Both the position numbers and the translations under genes were made by a program. The notes below the pieces were generated by a model, which saw only the letters and a program-made list of their open reading frames with translations, had not been told where the DNA came from and did not search any database. Positions 1 to 7,405 of a stretch of DNA of 32,664 bases are shown here, in pieces. Numbering within the stretch: position 1 is the stretch's first letter; each line of letters starts with the position of its first letter. The stretch is from positions 1 through 32,664 of the forward strand of contig CAZHBA010000007.1 in assembly GCA_964530225.1 (NCBI GenBank), in the 5' to 3' direction. Origin of the DNA: CAZHBA01 sp964530225. GTDB lineage: Bacteria > Pseudomonadota > Alphaproteobacteria > UBA6615.

Positions 1-84
1 ATCGGTGTTGGCGAGAGCGCCGAAGACCTGCACCCTTTTACCGCGCAGGAATTCGCCAACAGCCTGCTCGGCTTACCTGCGTAG
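1..84 (+). CDS. ftsY: FtsY, signal recognition particle receptor (C-terminal end only)
   Basis: The window opens inside this gene; only the last 27 codons and a TAG stop are present. The reading IGVGESAEDLHPFTAQEF matches the conserved tail of the SRP-receptor GTPase NG domain, where IGxGExxxDLxPFxxxxF closes the protein. FtsY docks the SRP-ribosome complex at the inner membrane for co-translational insertion. The next gene, yciB, starts 39 bp downstream on the same strand, an arrangement I recall from alphaproteobacteria. The tail is short but distinctive, so the call is fairly secure; the GTPase motifs lie outside the window. Confidence 0.85.
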   Translation: MGVGESAEDLHPFTAQEFANSLLGLPA

Positions 85-123
85 GGATTCCCTTAATGCG
101 AATACTACTCTAGGTTTCACGCC

Positions 124-738
124 ATGAAACCTTGGCTAAAATTAGCAATTGAAGCCGGCCCGCTGGTTGTCTTTTTCGTCGTCAACGGCCGCGGCGGCTT
201 GCCGGAATTGCGCAATCTTTGGCACGTCACCGACGCGGCACCGTTATTCCAGCAGGGCCTGTTCGAAGCGACCGGCGCCTTCATGGCGGTGACCGTCTTG
301 TCATTAATTGCGGGCTGGTTTCTCGAACGGCAATTACCCATCATGCCTCTGGTGAGCGGGCTCTTTGTTCTCGTGTTCGGCGGCCTTACCCTGGCGCTGG
401 CCGACGAACTTTTCATCAAGCTAAAGCCGACCCTGGTGAATAGCCTGTTCGCGATTATCCTGCTAGGTGGTTTGGCGTTCGAGCGCGCACTGCTGAAGCC
501 GCTCTTCGGCTCGGTATTTCAACTCAACGACGACGGCTGGCGCACCCTGACTCTGCGTTGGGGGCTGTTCTTCGTGTTCCTCGCAATCCTCAACGAAATC
601 GTCTGGCGTAGCTTTTCGACCGATTTCTGGGTCGCATTTAAGTTATTCGGCGTGCTGCCGGTCACAGTGGTCTTCGCCGGCTCGCAGACGCCGCTAATCC
701 TGCGCCACCAAACCGAGGCTATAGCAGTTCAAAAATAA
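124..738 (+). CDS. yciB: Septation protein A / inner-membrane-spanning protein YciB
   Basis: A 204-residue polytopic membrane protein of the YciB/IspZ (intracellular septation protein A) family. The N-terminus MKPWLKLAIEAGPLVVFFVVN carries the family signature of a short cytosolic end followed by GPL and a hydrophobic segment. Further segments lie near residues 50-65, 72-92, 104-120 and 145-160. The LNEIVWR motif (about residues 157-163) and the closing SQTPLILRH are also typical. The protein is linked to cell-envelope integrity and division; its biochemical role is unsettled. The ATG follows an AGG-containing stretch. The gene is probably co-transcribed with ftsY. Its 3' end overlaps the tail of the convergent NUDIX pseudogene by about 10 bp. 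Confidence 0.9.
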   Translation: MKPWLKLAIEAGPLVVFFVVNGRGGLPELRNLWHVTDAAPLFQQGLFEATGAFMAVTVLSLIAGWFLERQLPIMPLVSGLFVLVFGGLTLALADELFIKLKPTLVNSLFAIILLGGLAFERALLKPLFGSVFQLNDDGWRTLTLRWGLFFVFLAILNEIVWRSFSTDFWVAFKLFGVLPVTVVFAGSQTPLILRHQTEAIAVQK

Positions 739-1256
739 TTGATGCTTTCACCGCTCGGGATACCGAACGGTGGGTAATCGGCTTGGCCTATAACCGAGCG
801 ATGTTGGTGCAACGCCCAGCGCAAGGTTGGAAACACAATTTCGTCCCAAAGAATATACTCCCAAGCGAACAATCCGATTTCGAGCTACTCTCCGCCCAAC
901 GCAAAATTCGGCAACAGTAGCGTCGCATGGTAAATCGTCTGCACCTAAGGCAATCGCGGCACATTGTAGACCGCTAGTAGACGGTCGATATAAATGCGCG
1001 CCTGAGCTCCCTCCCACGTCTCGCGCACAGCACCCGCTTCAGTAGTCTCCTCCAGTTCGAGATACCCCGCTGGTATCGTCCGCAGCCCCTTTTGAGAATC
1101 AATGGCACGCCGGCACAATAAAAAACGATCCGTCGAATCCCCGCCCCAGGTGACGACGGCACCGTCGACGACGACGGGGTTCCGGTAATGGATGAAGCCA
1201 CAATCGCGGCATATCAGACGTTCGCGGTTGTCGCCGTTAGGAATACCACGATGCAA
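729..1256 (-). pseudogene. NUDIX hydrolase pseudogene with two in-frame TAG codons
   Basis: Read on the minus strand, one continuous frame gives a NUDIX (nucleoside diphosphate-X hydrolase) protein of the zinc-ribbon type: IPNGDNRERLICRDCGFIHY, then a NUDIX box (AGYLELEETTEAGAVRETWEG). It is interrupted by TAG at 947-945, just after NVPRLP. The same frame continues as VQTIYHATLLLPNFALGGE, meets a second TAG at 887-885, then resumes LEIGLFAWEYILWDEIVF through PPFGIPSG to a TGA at 731-729. Both halves match the family in order, with no frameshift. The box has EG where the metal-binding EE pair is expected. The only start seen is a TTG at 1256. Two stops, a damaged box and a poor start together point to a decayed gene. 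Confidence 0.8.
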
Positions 1257-1428
1257 CGGGCCGGCAGGTCTGCCCGCTAGCGGCTATTGGGGAAAATTCG
1301 AGTTTACCGAATGGCGTAACCTGCTGGTAGCCGGCTTCAGCTCTTTGAACTTGTTACTCTTTGGCCCTTGCAGGAGAGTCCGGCACCAAGGCCGCGCTCT
1401 GTTGTCCTCGGTTAAATCTGGCCCCGTG

Positions 1429-2622
1429 CTAGCTTACCAGCGCCACCACACCGGGTAGAGCTTTCCCCTCCAACCATTCCAGAAACGCACCACCGGCGCC
1501 CGAGACATAGCTAAAGCGCTCGGCGACTCCGGCATAGTGAAGCGCCGCCACCGTGTCGCCACCGCCGGCGATCGAGGCTAAAAAACCGCTGTCAGTCAGC
1601 TCGGCAGCAACCTGGGCAAGGGCAACCGTACCGCGATCGAACGGCGAAATTTCGAAAGCGCCCAGCGGACCGTTCCACACCAGGGTTTTAGCGCCCCGCA
1701 ACACGTCGCCAAACACCGCGATCGTTTCGGGGCCGACATCCAAAATCATTTGGTCGGCGGGAACAACGTCTATCGCCACTGTCATATCGGGGCTGCCCAC
1801 CGCGAAAGTTGGCGCGACGACCGCATCGACCGGCAGAACGATGTCGCAACCGGACGTGTTCGCCGCCGCCATGATATCACGCACGGTCTGGGCCATGTTG
1901 GCCTCGCACAGCGACTTACCAACGTCGACCCCTTGGGCATTGAGAAACGTGTTGGCCATGCCACCACCGATGATCAGGGTGTCGACCTTGCTGGAGAGAT
2001 TGCCTAGTAGATCGAGCTTAGTCGATATCTTGGCGCCGCCAACAATCGCCACCAGCGGACGCGCCGGCGTTGTTAGCGCAGCAGCCAAGGCATCGAGTTC
2101 GGTTTGCATAAAGCGGCCGGCCACCGACGGTAACAAATGGGCCAGCGCCTCGGTCGATGCGTGAGCGCGATGGGCTGCGGAAAAAGCATCGTTGACGTAA
2201 ATGTCGCCCAGAGCTGCCAAGGCGGCGGCAAACTCCGGATCGTTGCCCTCTTCGCCAGCGTGAAAGCGCAGATTTTCGAGAACGGCGATATCGCCTTCGG
2301 CGAGTATATCGACTGCCGCCTGAGCAGCTTTGCCAACGCAATCGTCAGCAAAGGCAACCGGACGGCCGAGGCAATCGCCGAGCGCAGCCGCTACCGGCTG
2401 CAATGACAGCTCCGGCACCACCGCCCCCTTGGGGCGGCCGAGGTGGGAGAGCACAACCACACGCGCGCCGCTGTCAGCCAACTCACGCAGGGTCGGCGCT
2501 AAGCGGTCGAGCCGCAATGTGTCGGTGACCCGTCCATCGGCCATGGGCACGTTCAAATCCGCACGCACCAGGACGCGTTGTCCCGACACGTCCAAATCGT
2601 TGAGGGTTTTGTAATCGGCCAT
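1429..2622 (-). CDS. pgk: Phosphoglycerate kinase
   Basis: This enzyme transfers the acyl phosphate of 1,3-bisphosphoglycerate to ADP in glycolysis, and runs in reverse in gluconeogenesis; it is cytosolic. The 397-residue protein has the usual length. It shows RADLNVP at residues 20-26, SHLGRPKG, the GGGMANTFL and VWNGPLGAFE regions, and GGGDTVAAL near the C-terminus. The open frame extends 15 codons upstream to 2667, but MADYKTLNDLDVSGQRVLVRADLN is the usual family start, so 2622 is chosen; no strong Shine-Dalgarno is visible there. Stop is TAG. The gene follows the decayed upp gene on the same strand, 86 bp after its last codon. No gap or aldolase gene adjoins it here. Confidence 0.97.
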   Translation of the reverse strand: MADYKTLNDLDVSGQRVLVRADLNVPMADGRVTDTLRLDRLAPTLRELADSGARVVVLSHLGRPKGAVVPELSLQPVAAALGDCLGRPVAFADDCVGKAAQAAVDILAEGDIAVLENLRFHAGEEGNDPEFAAALAALGDIYVNDAFSAAHRAHASTEALAHLLPSVAGRFMQTELDALAAALTTPARPLVAIVGGAKISTKLDLLGNLSSKVDTLIIGGGMANTFLNAQGVDVGKSLCEANMAQTVRDIMAAANTSGCDIVLPVDAVVAPTFAVGSPDMTVAIDVVPADQMILDVGPETIAVFGDVLRGAKTLVWNGPLGAFEISPFDRGTVALAQVAAELTDSGFLASIAGGGDTVAALHYAGVAERFSYVSGAGGAFLEWLEGKALPGVVALVS

Positions 2623-2708
2623 GGTGGATTTTGTCGTCGCTGAAAGGTCAGTCGGGCGCGTAATCAATTACAGGAGGCGCCGGTACGAGACAATGGGGCG
2701 ACACCCTC

Positions 2709-3355
2709 TCATGCGGCGCCGAACAACCGGTTGTCCGCGTCGCGGGTACCGGGCACGATATAGTCATGCTCGTCGAGACGTTCGTCGACGGCGGCAACAT
2801 AGATCGGGATATCCGAAGGCCTTTGGCAGAACCGGGATAGGTTCTCCGGCGCGGCAATCAAGGCGAGAAGAGTAATATTTTCACCCGGTATGCCATTACG
2901 GTTCAGGAAATCGACTGCGGTGGTGGTGGTTTCGCCGGGTGGCAGACATCGGGTCGACGACGAAACAATAGCCATTCTCCATCAGCAGCACCTTGGCGTA
3001 ATACTTCACTGGTTCGTGGGTTTTGGCGTCGCGGTACATGCTGATGAAACCCACCGGGGCATCCAGCAGGAACTCACGTACCGCTGGCGACATGCCCAGG
3101 CCGCCCGCAAGATGGGCACGACGACCGTCTAAACGGCGACCACTGCGCCGCTCGCCATCACCAGATTCTTTTTCACATCGCTGGCGTAAGCAGCAAATTG
3201 CGCGGCGCCTCAGCAGCCAGGAGAGAGCTGGCATCGCGCAACAGGTTGCGGAAGCGTTCAGGGCGTGTCGACTTATCGCGCAACTCGGTGGGCTTTTGGG
3301 CGATCACTGGGTGGTCGACCACCGTGACATTTTCGAATCCTGCACTTGATGCCAC
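2709..3355 (-). pseudogene. upp: Uracil phosphoribosyltransferase pseudogene (several frameshifts)
   Basis: Pieces of uracil phosphoribosyltransferase lie in the correct order but in different minus-strand frames. The N-terminal piece starts at a GTG (3355) and reads ENVTVVDHP, then LRDKSTRPERFRNLLRDA, and ends in TGA near 3173. A second frame gives ASGAVVAV, a TAG, then TVVVPILRA. A one-base loss moves the frame to GLGM, then VGFISMYRDAKTHEPVKYY and VDPMSAT (start of the PRPP-binding loop). One extra C near 2938-2940 shifts it again to GETTTTAVDFLNRNG, then DIPIYVAAVDERL and the closing DNRLFGAA. The intact enzyme makes UMP from uracil and PRPP. Three or more frame changes plus a stop make a functional product unlikely. 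Confidence 0.88.
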
Positions 3356-3370
3356 TCTCTCGCTCTTTCC

Positions 3371-4561
3371 TCACGCGTCCAAGGCGATAGCGGTATCGAG
3401 CAACAGTTCGTCGTTGCCATGGGCGGCGATCAACCCCAGCCCAATGGGCAGTCCATCGGCCTCGGCCAGCGGTAAGCTTATTTGCGGCAACCGGGCCAGC
3501 GGTGCCATGGAATTAAACAGCTCGTTGTTGGCGCGCAGGGTGTCGTAAACGCTCTCCTGACTGCGCGCCGGCGGCGGCACCGACGGCGCAGCCGGCACTG
3601 CCATCACCGTGCCATCAGCGAGCAGGGCGTCGAGATGCCCCTCGAGGCGCGCGCGCGTCGCCGTTGCCGCGGCGATCTCTTCGCGTGTGTAGCGCCCGCC
3701 ATCCTCGAAGCGTTCACGAAACCCCGGTCCCATGACCGGGTTGGCGGTGCTGATCCAGGCGAGGTGAGACGCCGCCGCTTCCGAGCCGCGAAACACCTGC
3801 ATAACCGCCGCCAAATCACTCAGGTCCGCCATGTCAAGAAGATCGCTGGCTACGATTTCCTGCGGCGGTCCGAGTATCTTGGACGCCCGCTGCAACGCCG
3901 GCAACAAGGCATCGCAAATTCCCGCACCGGTCACGGCAAACGCATCGGTAGCGATCAGAAAACGGCCTGCCGCTGGCGGCACCCGCCAGTCAAGCAACAC
4001 CTCGCCAACCCGCTTCATGATACCCGGGTTGCGCGCAAACCAGCCGCAGGTGTCGAGGCTTGGCGCTAGGGGCATCACCCCGGCAAGCGGCACCCGGCCA
4101 TGGCTCGGCCGCAAACCGTAGATACCGCAGAACGATGCCGGCACCCGCACCGAGCCACCGGTATCGGTACCCAAGGCAAAGTCAACATCACCAGCGGCAA
4201 CGACAGACGCCGAGCCGGACGACGAACCACCGGGGACGTGCCCCGGGGCATTGGCGTTGCGCGGCGTTCCATAGTGAAAGTTCTCGCCGATCATTCCGTA
4301 GGCGAATTCTTCGGTAATAGTCTTGCCCACCATCATCGCGCCGGCGTCCAACAGAATTTGCACGGCGGCGGCATGTTTCCGGGCCGGATCGTGAGTGCGG
4401 AACCACTCGGCATTACCGCCGCCAGTCACATGGCCGGCGACATCGATGATGTCCTTAACGGCGAATGCCAGCCCCTTGAGCGGCCCGTCCCCAGCACCGT
4501 CCACATGGACGCTCTCGTGACTGCAAAACCCCGACATTTCCTGTCCGAACATGTCGTTCAT
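3371..4561 (-). CDS. Amidase (amidase signature family, AMI1-like), second of a pair
   Basis: A 396-residue amidase-signature enzyme expected to hydrolyse a carboxamide to acid and ammonia. The Ser-cisSer-Lys triad is visible: Lys36 in AFAVKDIID, Ser113 in GGSSSGSA (111-118) and Ser136 in GTDTGGSVR. Length and triad spacing resemble plant AMI1 (indole-3-acetamide hydrolase) more than the ~480-residue GatA. AMI1-like motifs include HVTGGGN, GKTITEE and GENFHYGTP. The start ATG at 4561 overlaps the upstream amidase stop as ATGA, so the pair is probably translationally coupled; AGAGGTGATAGG precedes the start. The substrate is not known. It is clearly a diverged duplicate of its neighbour. Confidence 0.85.
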   Translation of the reverse strand: MNDMFGQEMSGFCSHESVHVDGAGDGPLKGLAFAVKDIIDVAGHVTGGGNAEWFRTHDPARKHAAAVQILLDAGAMMVGKTITEEFAYGMIGENFHYGTPRNANAPGHVPGGSSSGSASVVAAGDVDFALGTDTGGSVRVPASFCGIYGLRPSHGRVPLAGVMPLAPSLDTCGWFARNPGIMKRVGEVLLDWRVPPAAGRFLIATDAFAVTGAGICDALLPALQRASKILGPPQEIVASDLLDMADLSDLAAVMQVFRGSEAAASHLAWISTANPVMGPGFRERFEDGGRYTREEIAAATATRARLEGHLDALLADGTVMAVPAAPSVPPPARSQESVYDTLRANNELFNSMAPLARLPQISLPLAEADGLPIGLGLIAAHGNDELLLDTAIALDA

Positions 4562-5784
4562 GATCCTATCACCTCTGGTACGGGCACGTGGGATGCTATG
4601 TCAACTTCGGCGAGCGCAACGGCAATGTCCAACAACATTTCATCGTTACCCGGCGCCGCGGCAAGACCGAGGCCGAGGGGAAACCTATCGACCGCCGCCA
4701 GTGGCAGGCTGATTTGCGGCAGCCGCCCCAATCCCGAGCTACAGCCGATGGGCTCGTTCATTTCGCGGAACGGATCGATGTCCGCATCGGTGCCGCCGCA
4801 CAACGGTGCCACGCCCGGTGCCGCCGGCAGTGCCAACACATTGCCGTCAGCCAGTAACTCCCTCAAATGGGAGGCAACGACTTCGCGTTGCAGACGGGCG
4901 ACCCCAAGCTCGTCAATACTTACACGCGATCGCGCTTCAAAACGCGCAGCGACGCCGGAGCCGAACGTCGGCCTTACAGATTGGATCCACGCGCCGTGCT
5001 CGGCCCACGCTTCGCCGCCCCACAGCGCACGCACTGTAGTGACCCAGGAATCGAGGCCGGGTAGGCCCTCGATATTGGACACCTCCACCGGTTCGGGCAC
5101 TCCCAGTAGTCCGGCCACCTTGTCGACCGCATCCGTTAGCGCAGCGCGGTCAGCCTCGTCGACGATCGCCATGACATCGCTAGCAACCAGTAGACATCCC
5201 GGCGTCGGCGATATATTGGCCGGATCGAGTAGTACTGCCCCGACGTCGCGCAGAAATTCCGGTGTACGGGCGAACCAGCCGATGACGTCGAGGCTCGCCG
5301 CAAGTTTCATCACCCCATCGAGAGACACCCGGCCGTGGCTCGGCCGTAGACCGTAGAGGCCGCAGAAGCTGGCCGGCGCACGCACAGACCCGCCGGTGTC
5401 CGACCCCAGCGCGAAGTCAACCAACCCCGCCGCCACCGCCGCCGCTGAGCCCGACGACGAACCGCCAGAGACCCGCCCCGGCGCGTTGACGTTGAGCGGA
5501 GCGCCGTAATGAATATTCTCGCCGGTTAGGCCGGTCGCTAGCTCTTCAGTCACCGTCTTGCCGATGAGGGTCGCGCCAGCGTCGAGCAAACACTGGATGC
5601 ACGGCGCGGTTTCAAGTGCCGGCTCGTGAGTACGCAGCCAATCCGGATTACCGCAGCCGGTGACATGGCCTTCAACATCGATGATGTCCTTGGCCGCAAA
5701 GGTCAGCCCAGCCAGCGGACCATCTTCCGCGCCATCGATCTGAAACTGCCCGTGCGGCACGAACGCGCCAACCGGATTGTCCAT
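4558..5784 (-). CDS. Amidase (amidase signature family, AMI1-like), first of a pair
   Basis: A 408-residue amidase-signature protein, paralogous to the downstream amidase. Catalytic residues are Lys32 (FAAKDIIDVEGHVTG), Ser109 (GGSSSGSAAAV) and Ser133 (GSDTGGSVR). The frame is open to 5820, but the ATG at 5784 (MDNPVGAF) sits 6-7 bases after AGGAGAG, so that start is preferred. There is no signal peptide, so the enzyme is probably cytoplasmic. The closest family memory is AMI1-type indoleacetamide hydrolase, but other aryl or alkyl amides fit as well. The gene heads a two-gene minus-strand operon, divergent from the membrane protein at 5885, with the promoter expected in 5785-5884. Confidence 0.85.
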   Translation of the reverse strand: MDNPVGAFVPHGQFQIDGAEDGPLAGLTFAAKDIIDVEGHVTGCGNPDWLRTHEPALETAPCIQCLLDAGATLIGKTVTEELATGLTGENIHYGAPLNVNAPGRVSGGSSSGSAAAVAAGLVDFALGSDTGGSVRAPASFCGLYGLRPSHGRVSLDGVMKLAASLDVIGWFARTPEFLRDVGAVLLDPANISPTPGCLLVASDVMAIVDEADRAALTDAVDKVAGLLGVPEPVEVSNIEGLPGLDSWVTTVRALWGGEAWAEHGAWIQSVRPTFGSGVAARFEARSRVSIDELGVARLQREVVASHLRELLADGNVLALPAAPGVAPLCGGTDADIDPFREMNEPIGCSSGLGRLPQISLPLAAVDRFPLGLGLAAAPGNDEMLLDIAVALAEVDIASHVPVPEVIGS

Positions 5785-5884
5785 CAAATTCTCTCCTCGC
5801 CGATAATCTATCGGGCGCATTTGTCGCGACCAAGCAATACCTGTGGTTCTTGCTGAATAACTTGGACGTGCCTAGGCTTTCTTC

Positions 5885-6475
5885 ATGACCAGCACCGCAT
5901 CGACAACAACGGCGGCTCCCGACCCGTCGACGCGAATTCAGTGGCATAATCTTTTCTGGTCCACCCTGGCCTTGGGCGTGATGGTGTGGTCAATTCTAAG
6001 TCACGATTTGTGGTTTTTAAATTTCGTCCACGTGGTCACCAGCCTGCTGTGGACCGGCATCGACTTGTTCATGGGCTTCGTCATGGGGCCGATCCTGTGG
6101 CGCATCGAATTCCCGGCGCGCCGCGCCGTCATTTCCCGGTTGATGCCGAAGATGTTTTTCATAATGACCCCGCTGGGGATCATCTCTCCGACCACCGGCT
6201 GGTTCCTCGCCGTCGAACTGGGCTACCTTGATCTCGCATATCCCGCAATGTGGTGGTTTATCGCCGCGCTGGTAGTGACCACCATTCTTGGCTTACAGGG
6301 CCTTGGCGTCCTGCTGCCGGCCAACATTCGCGTTTATCTGGAGATGCGGAAAGAAGCACCCGACGGCGATAAGATCGCCCGGCTGATGCGCCGCTATGTG
6401 CGCGTCGTCGCCTTCCAGGGAACCATGCAGGTGACGATTGTCGCCATCATGACTCGCTTCGCGATGAGGATTTAA
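5885..6475 (+). CDS. Uncharacterised multi-pass membrane protein
   Basis: A 196-residue protein with about five predicted membrane segments (roughly 22-40, 44-70, 88-108, 118-143 and 172-192) after a Thr/Ala-rich N-terminus. The second segment, FVHVVTSLLWTGIDLFMGF, places a His and a Trp-x-Gly in the membrane. This recalls the HemJ/CopD/DUF2269 group of small integral proteins, but the match is loose and no function is claimed. A charged cytosolic loop (RVYLEMRKEAPDGDKIARLM) precedes the last segment. It starts 100 bp from the divergent amidase operon; the Shine-Dalgarno is weak. It could be a haem-associated protein, but that is only a guess. Confidence 0.75.
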   Translation: MTSTASTTTAAPDPSTRIQWHNLFWSTLALGVMVWSILSHDLWFLNFVHVVTSLLWTGIDLFMGFVMGPILWRIEFPARRAVISRLMPKMFFIMTPLGIISPTTGWFLAVELGYLDLAYPAMWWFIAALVVTTILGLQGLGVLLPANIRVYLEMRKEAPDGDKIARLMRRYVRVVAFQGTMQVTIVAIMTRFAMRI

Positions 6476-6772
6476 TTTTTCCACCCGCACCGGCAACCTC
6501 ACCCGAGATCGTCAACTAATTCTGGCGCTAGACCACCAGCCGCATCGGTAACTACCGTCGGCTGTATATGGCCGTAATATTTTTCCTCAACCCCCATGAC
6601 AGGTGTGTATTGCGGATCGAGTTCCTCAGCTGGCCGTAATTAAGTCGGCCGGTAACGCCGGATGGGTAATTAAAACGGTCCGCTGGCATCAGCGGGGTTT
6701 CTTTGAATACTCACACAATTATTGGATATCCGCTTTGGGTTGCGACCTCAATCGGTCGGTGCAACACAAGCG
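6476..6772. other. Intergenic stretch between convergent genes
   Basis: About 300 bases between the membrane protein gene (+) and the Lrp-type regulator (-). No convincing coding frame was found on either strand. The only structure noticed is the hairpin at 6680-6695, listed separately. The remainder is mixed-composition sequence with short AT-rich patches around 6560 and 6665. Confidence 0.5.
6680..6704. terminator. Possible bidirectional intrinsic terminator
   Basis: A perfect 6-bp stem, CCGCTG, with loop GCAT, pairs with CAGCGG (6680-6695) and is followed by GGTTTCTTT on the plus strand. On the minus strand the same hairpin is followed by ACCGTTTTAATT. It lies between two convergent genes, about 205 bp after the plus-strand gene and 78 bp after the minus-strand gene. 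The T tracts are imperfect, so this is a moderate call. Confidence 0.45.
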
Positions 6773-7273
6773 TTAAGTCACCGCCGTTACCCCCTCACCG
6801 ATATGCGACAACGGCAGTGCGGTGCGGTAGCTTACCTGTTTGAGTGCGAAGCTCGACTTGATGCTAGCGACGCCGGGGATGCGTGTTAGATGGTTCAATA
6901 AAAATCGCTGAAAGGCGGCGATGTCGGGCGCCACCACGCGCAACAGGTAATCGCTGTCGCCGGTCATCAGGTAGCACTCCATCACCTCGGGGCACGAAAT
7001 GATCTGCCGCTCGAACTCGTCGAGCGCGTCGTCGACCTGCTTTTCGAGACTGACCTGCACGAACACACTGACCGGCAGGCCGATCGCTGCCGGGTCGAGC
7101 AGCGAGACATAGCCGCGCACGAAGCCCTCTTCCTCAAGCCGACGCACCCGGCGCAGACATGGCGAGGGCGATAGGTTGACTTGGCCAGCAAGGTCAACAT
7201 TGGCGATTCGCGCATCGTTTTGCAGGCATTCGAGAATTCTACAATCAGTTGCGTCTAGATAGTTTTTCGCCAT
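6773..7273 (-). CDS. Lrp/AsnC family transcriptional regulator
   Basis: A 166-residue feast/famine regulator. An N-terminal helix-turn-helix (about residues 6-58) begins LDATDCRILECLQNDARI and includes LAGQVNLSPSPCLRRVRRLEEEG. It is followed by the effector-binding RAM domain (about 70-150), with the pattern EVMECYLMTGDSDYLLRVV. Such proteins form dimers and octamers and respond to amino acids. The ATG follows GAGG at good spacing. The gene is divergent from the E1 dehydrogenase gene with a 132-bp AT-rich region between them, the usual layout for a local regulator of its neighbour. The pairing resembles mdeR next to mdeB in Pseudomonas putida methionine catabolism. Regulation of the E1 gene is inferred. 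Confidence 0.93.
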   Translation of the reverse strand: MAKNYLDATDCRILECLQNDARIANVDLAGQVNLSPSPCLRRVRRLEEEGFVRGYVSLLDPAAIGLPVSVFVQVSLEKQVDDALDEFERQIISCPEVMECYLMTGDSDYLLRVVAPDIAAFQRFLLNHLTRIPGVASIKSSFALKQVSYRTALPLSHIGEGVTAVT

Positions 7274-7405
7274 GTTATGCCTCTATATTTTCATCTATTG
7301 AGTAATTATTGCGCTATATTGGGGATAAACAACTATTTGCGCAACACCAATTCGCCCTAGATATGGTAAAAGTACCCAACTTCCCGAGCCCGACAAGGTT
7401 CTGCG
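7274..7405. promoter_or_regulatory. Divergent promoter region, likely target of the Lrp-type regulator
   Basis: A 132-bp region, clearly richer in A and T than its surroundings, lies between the two divergent starts. TTGCGC occurs at 7309-7314 and again at 7337-7342. The second copy is part of the perfect palindrome TTGCGCAA (7337-7344); the two copies are 28 bp apart, close to three helical turns. Repeated half-sites on one DNA face suit an Lrp-family oligomer, but the link is inference and no promoter boxes are assigned. Confidence 0.4.

Noticed and set aside
729..1256. TAG recoded as a sense codon (for example pyrrolysine) in this organism
   Set aside because: Intact genes here (ftsY tail, pgk, E1, XDH-type gene, quinone reductase, cysteine hydrolase, IDH-type gene) use TAG as their normal stop, and other relics show frameshifts too, so decay is simpler.
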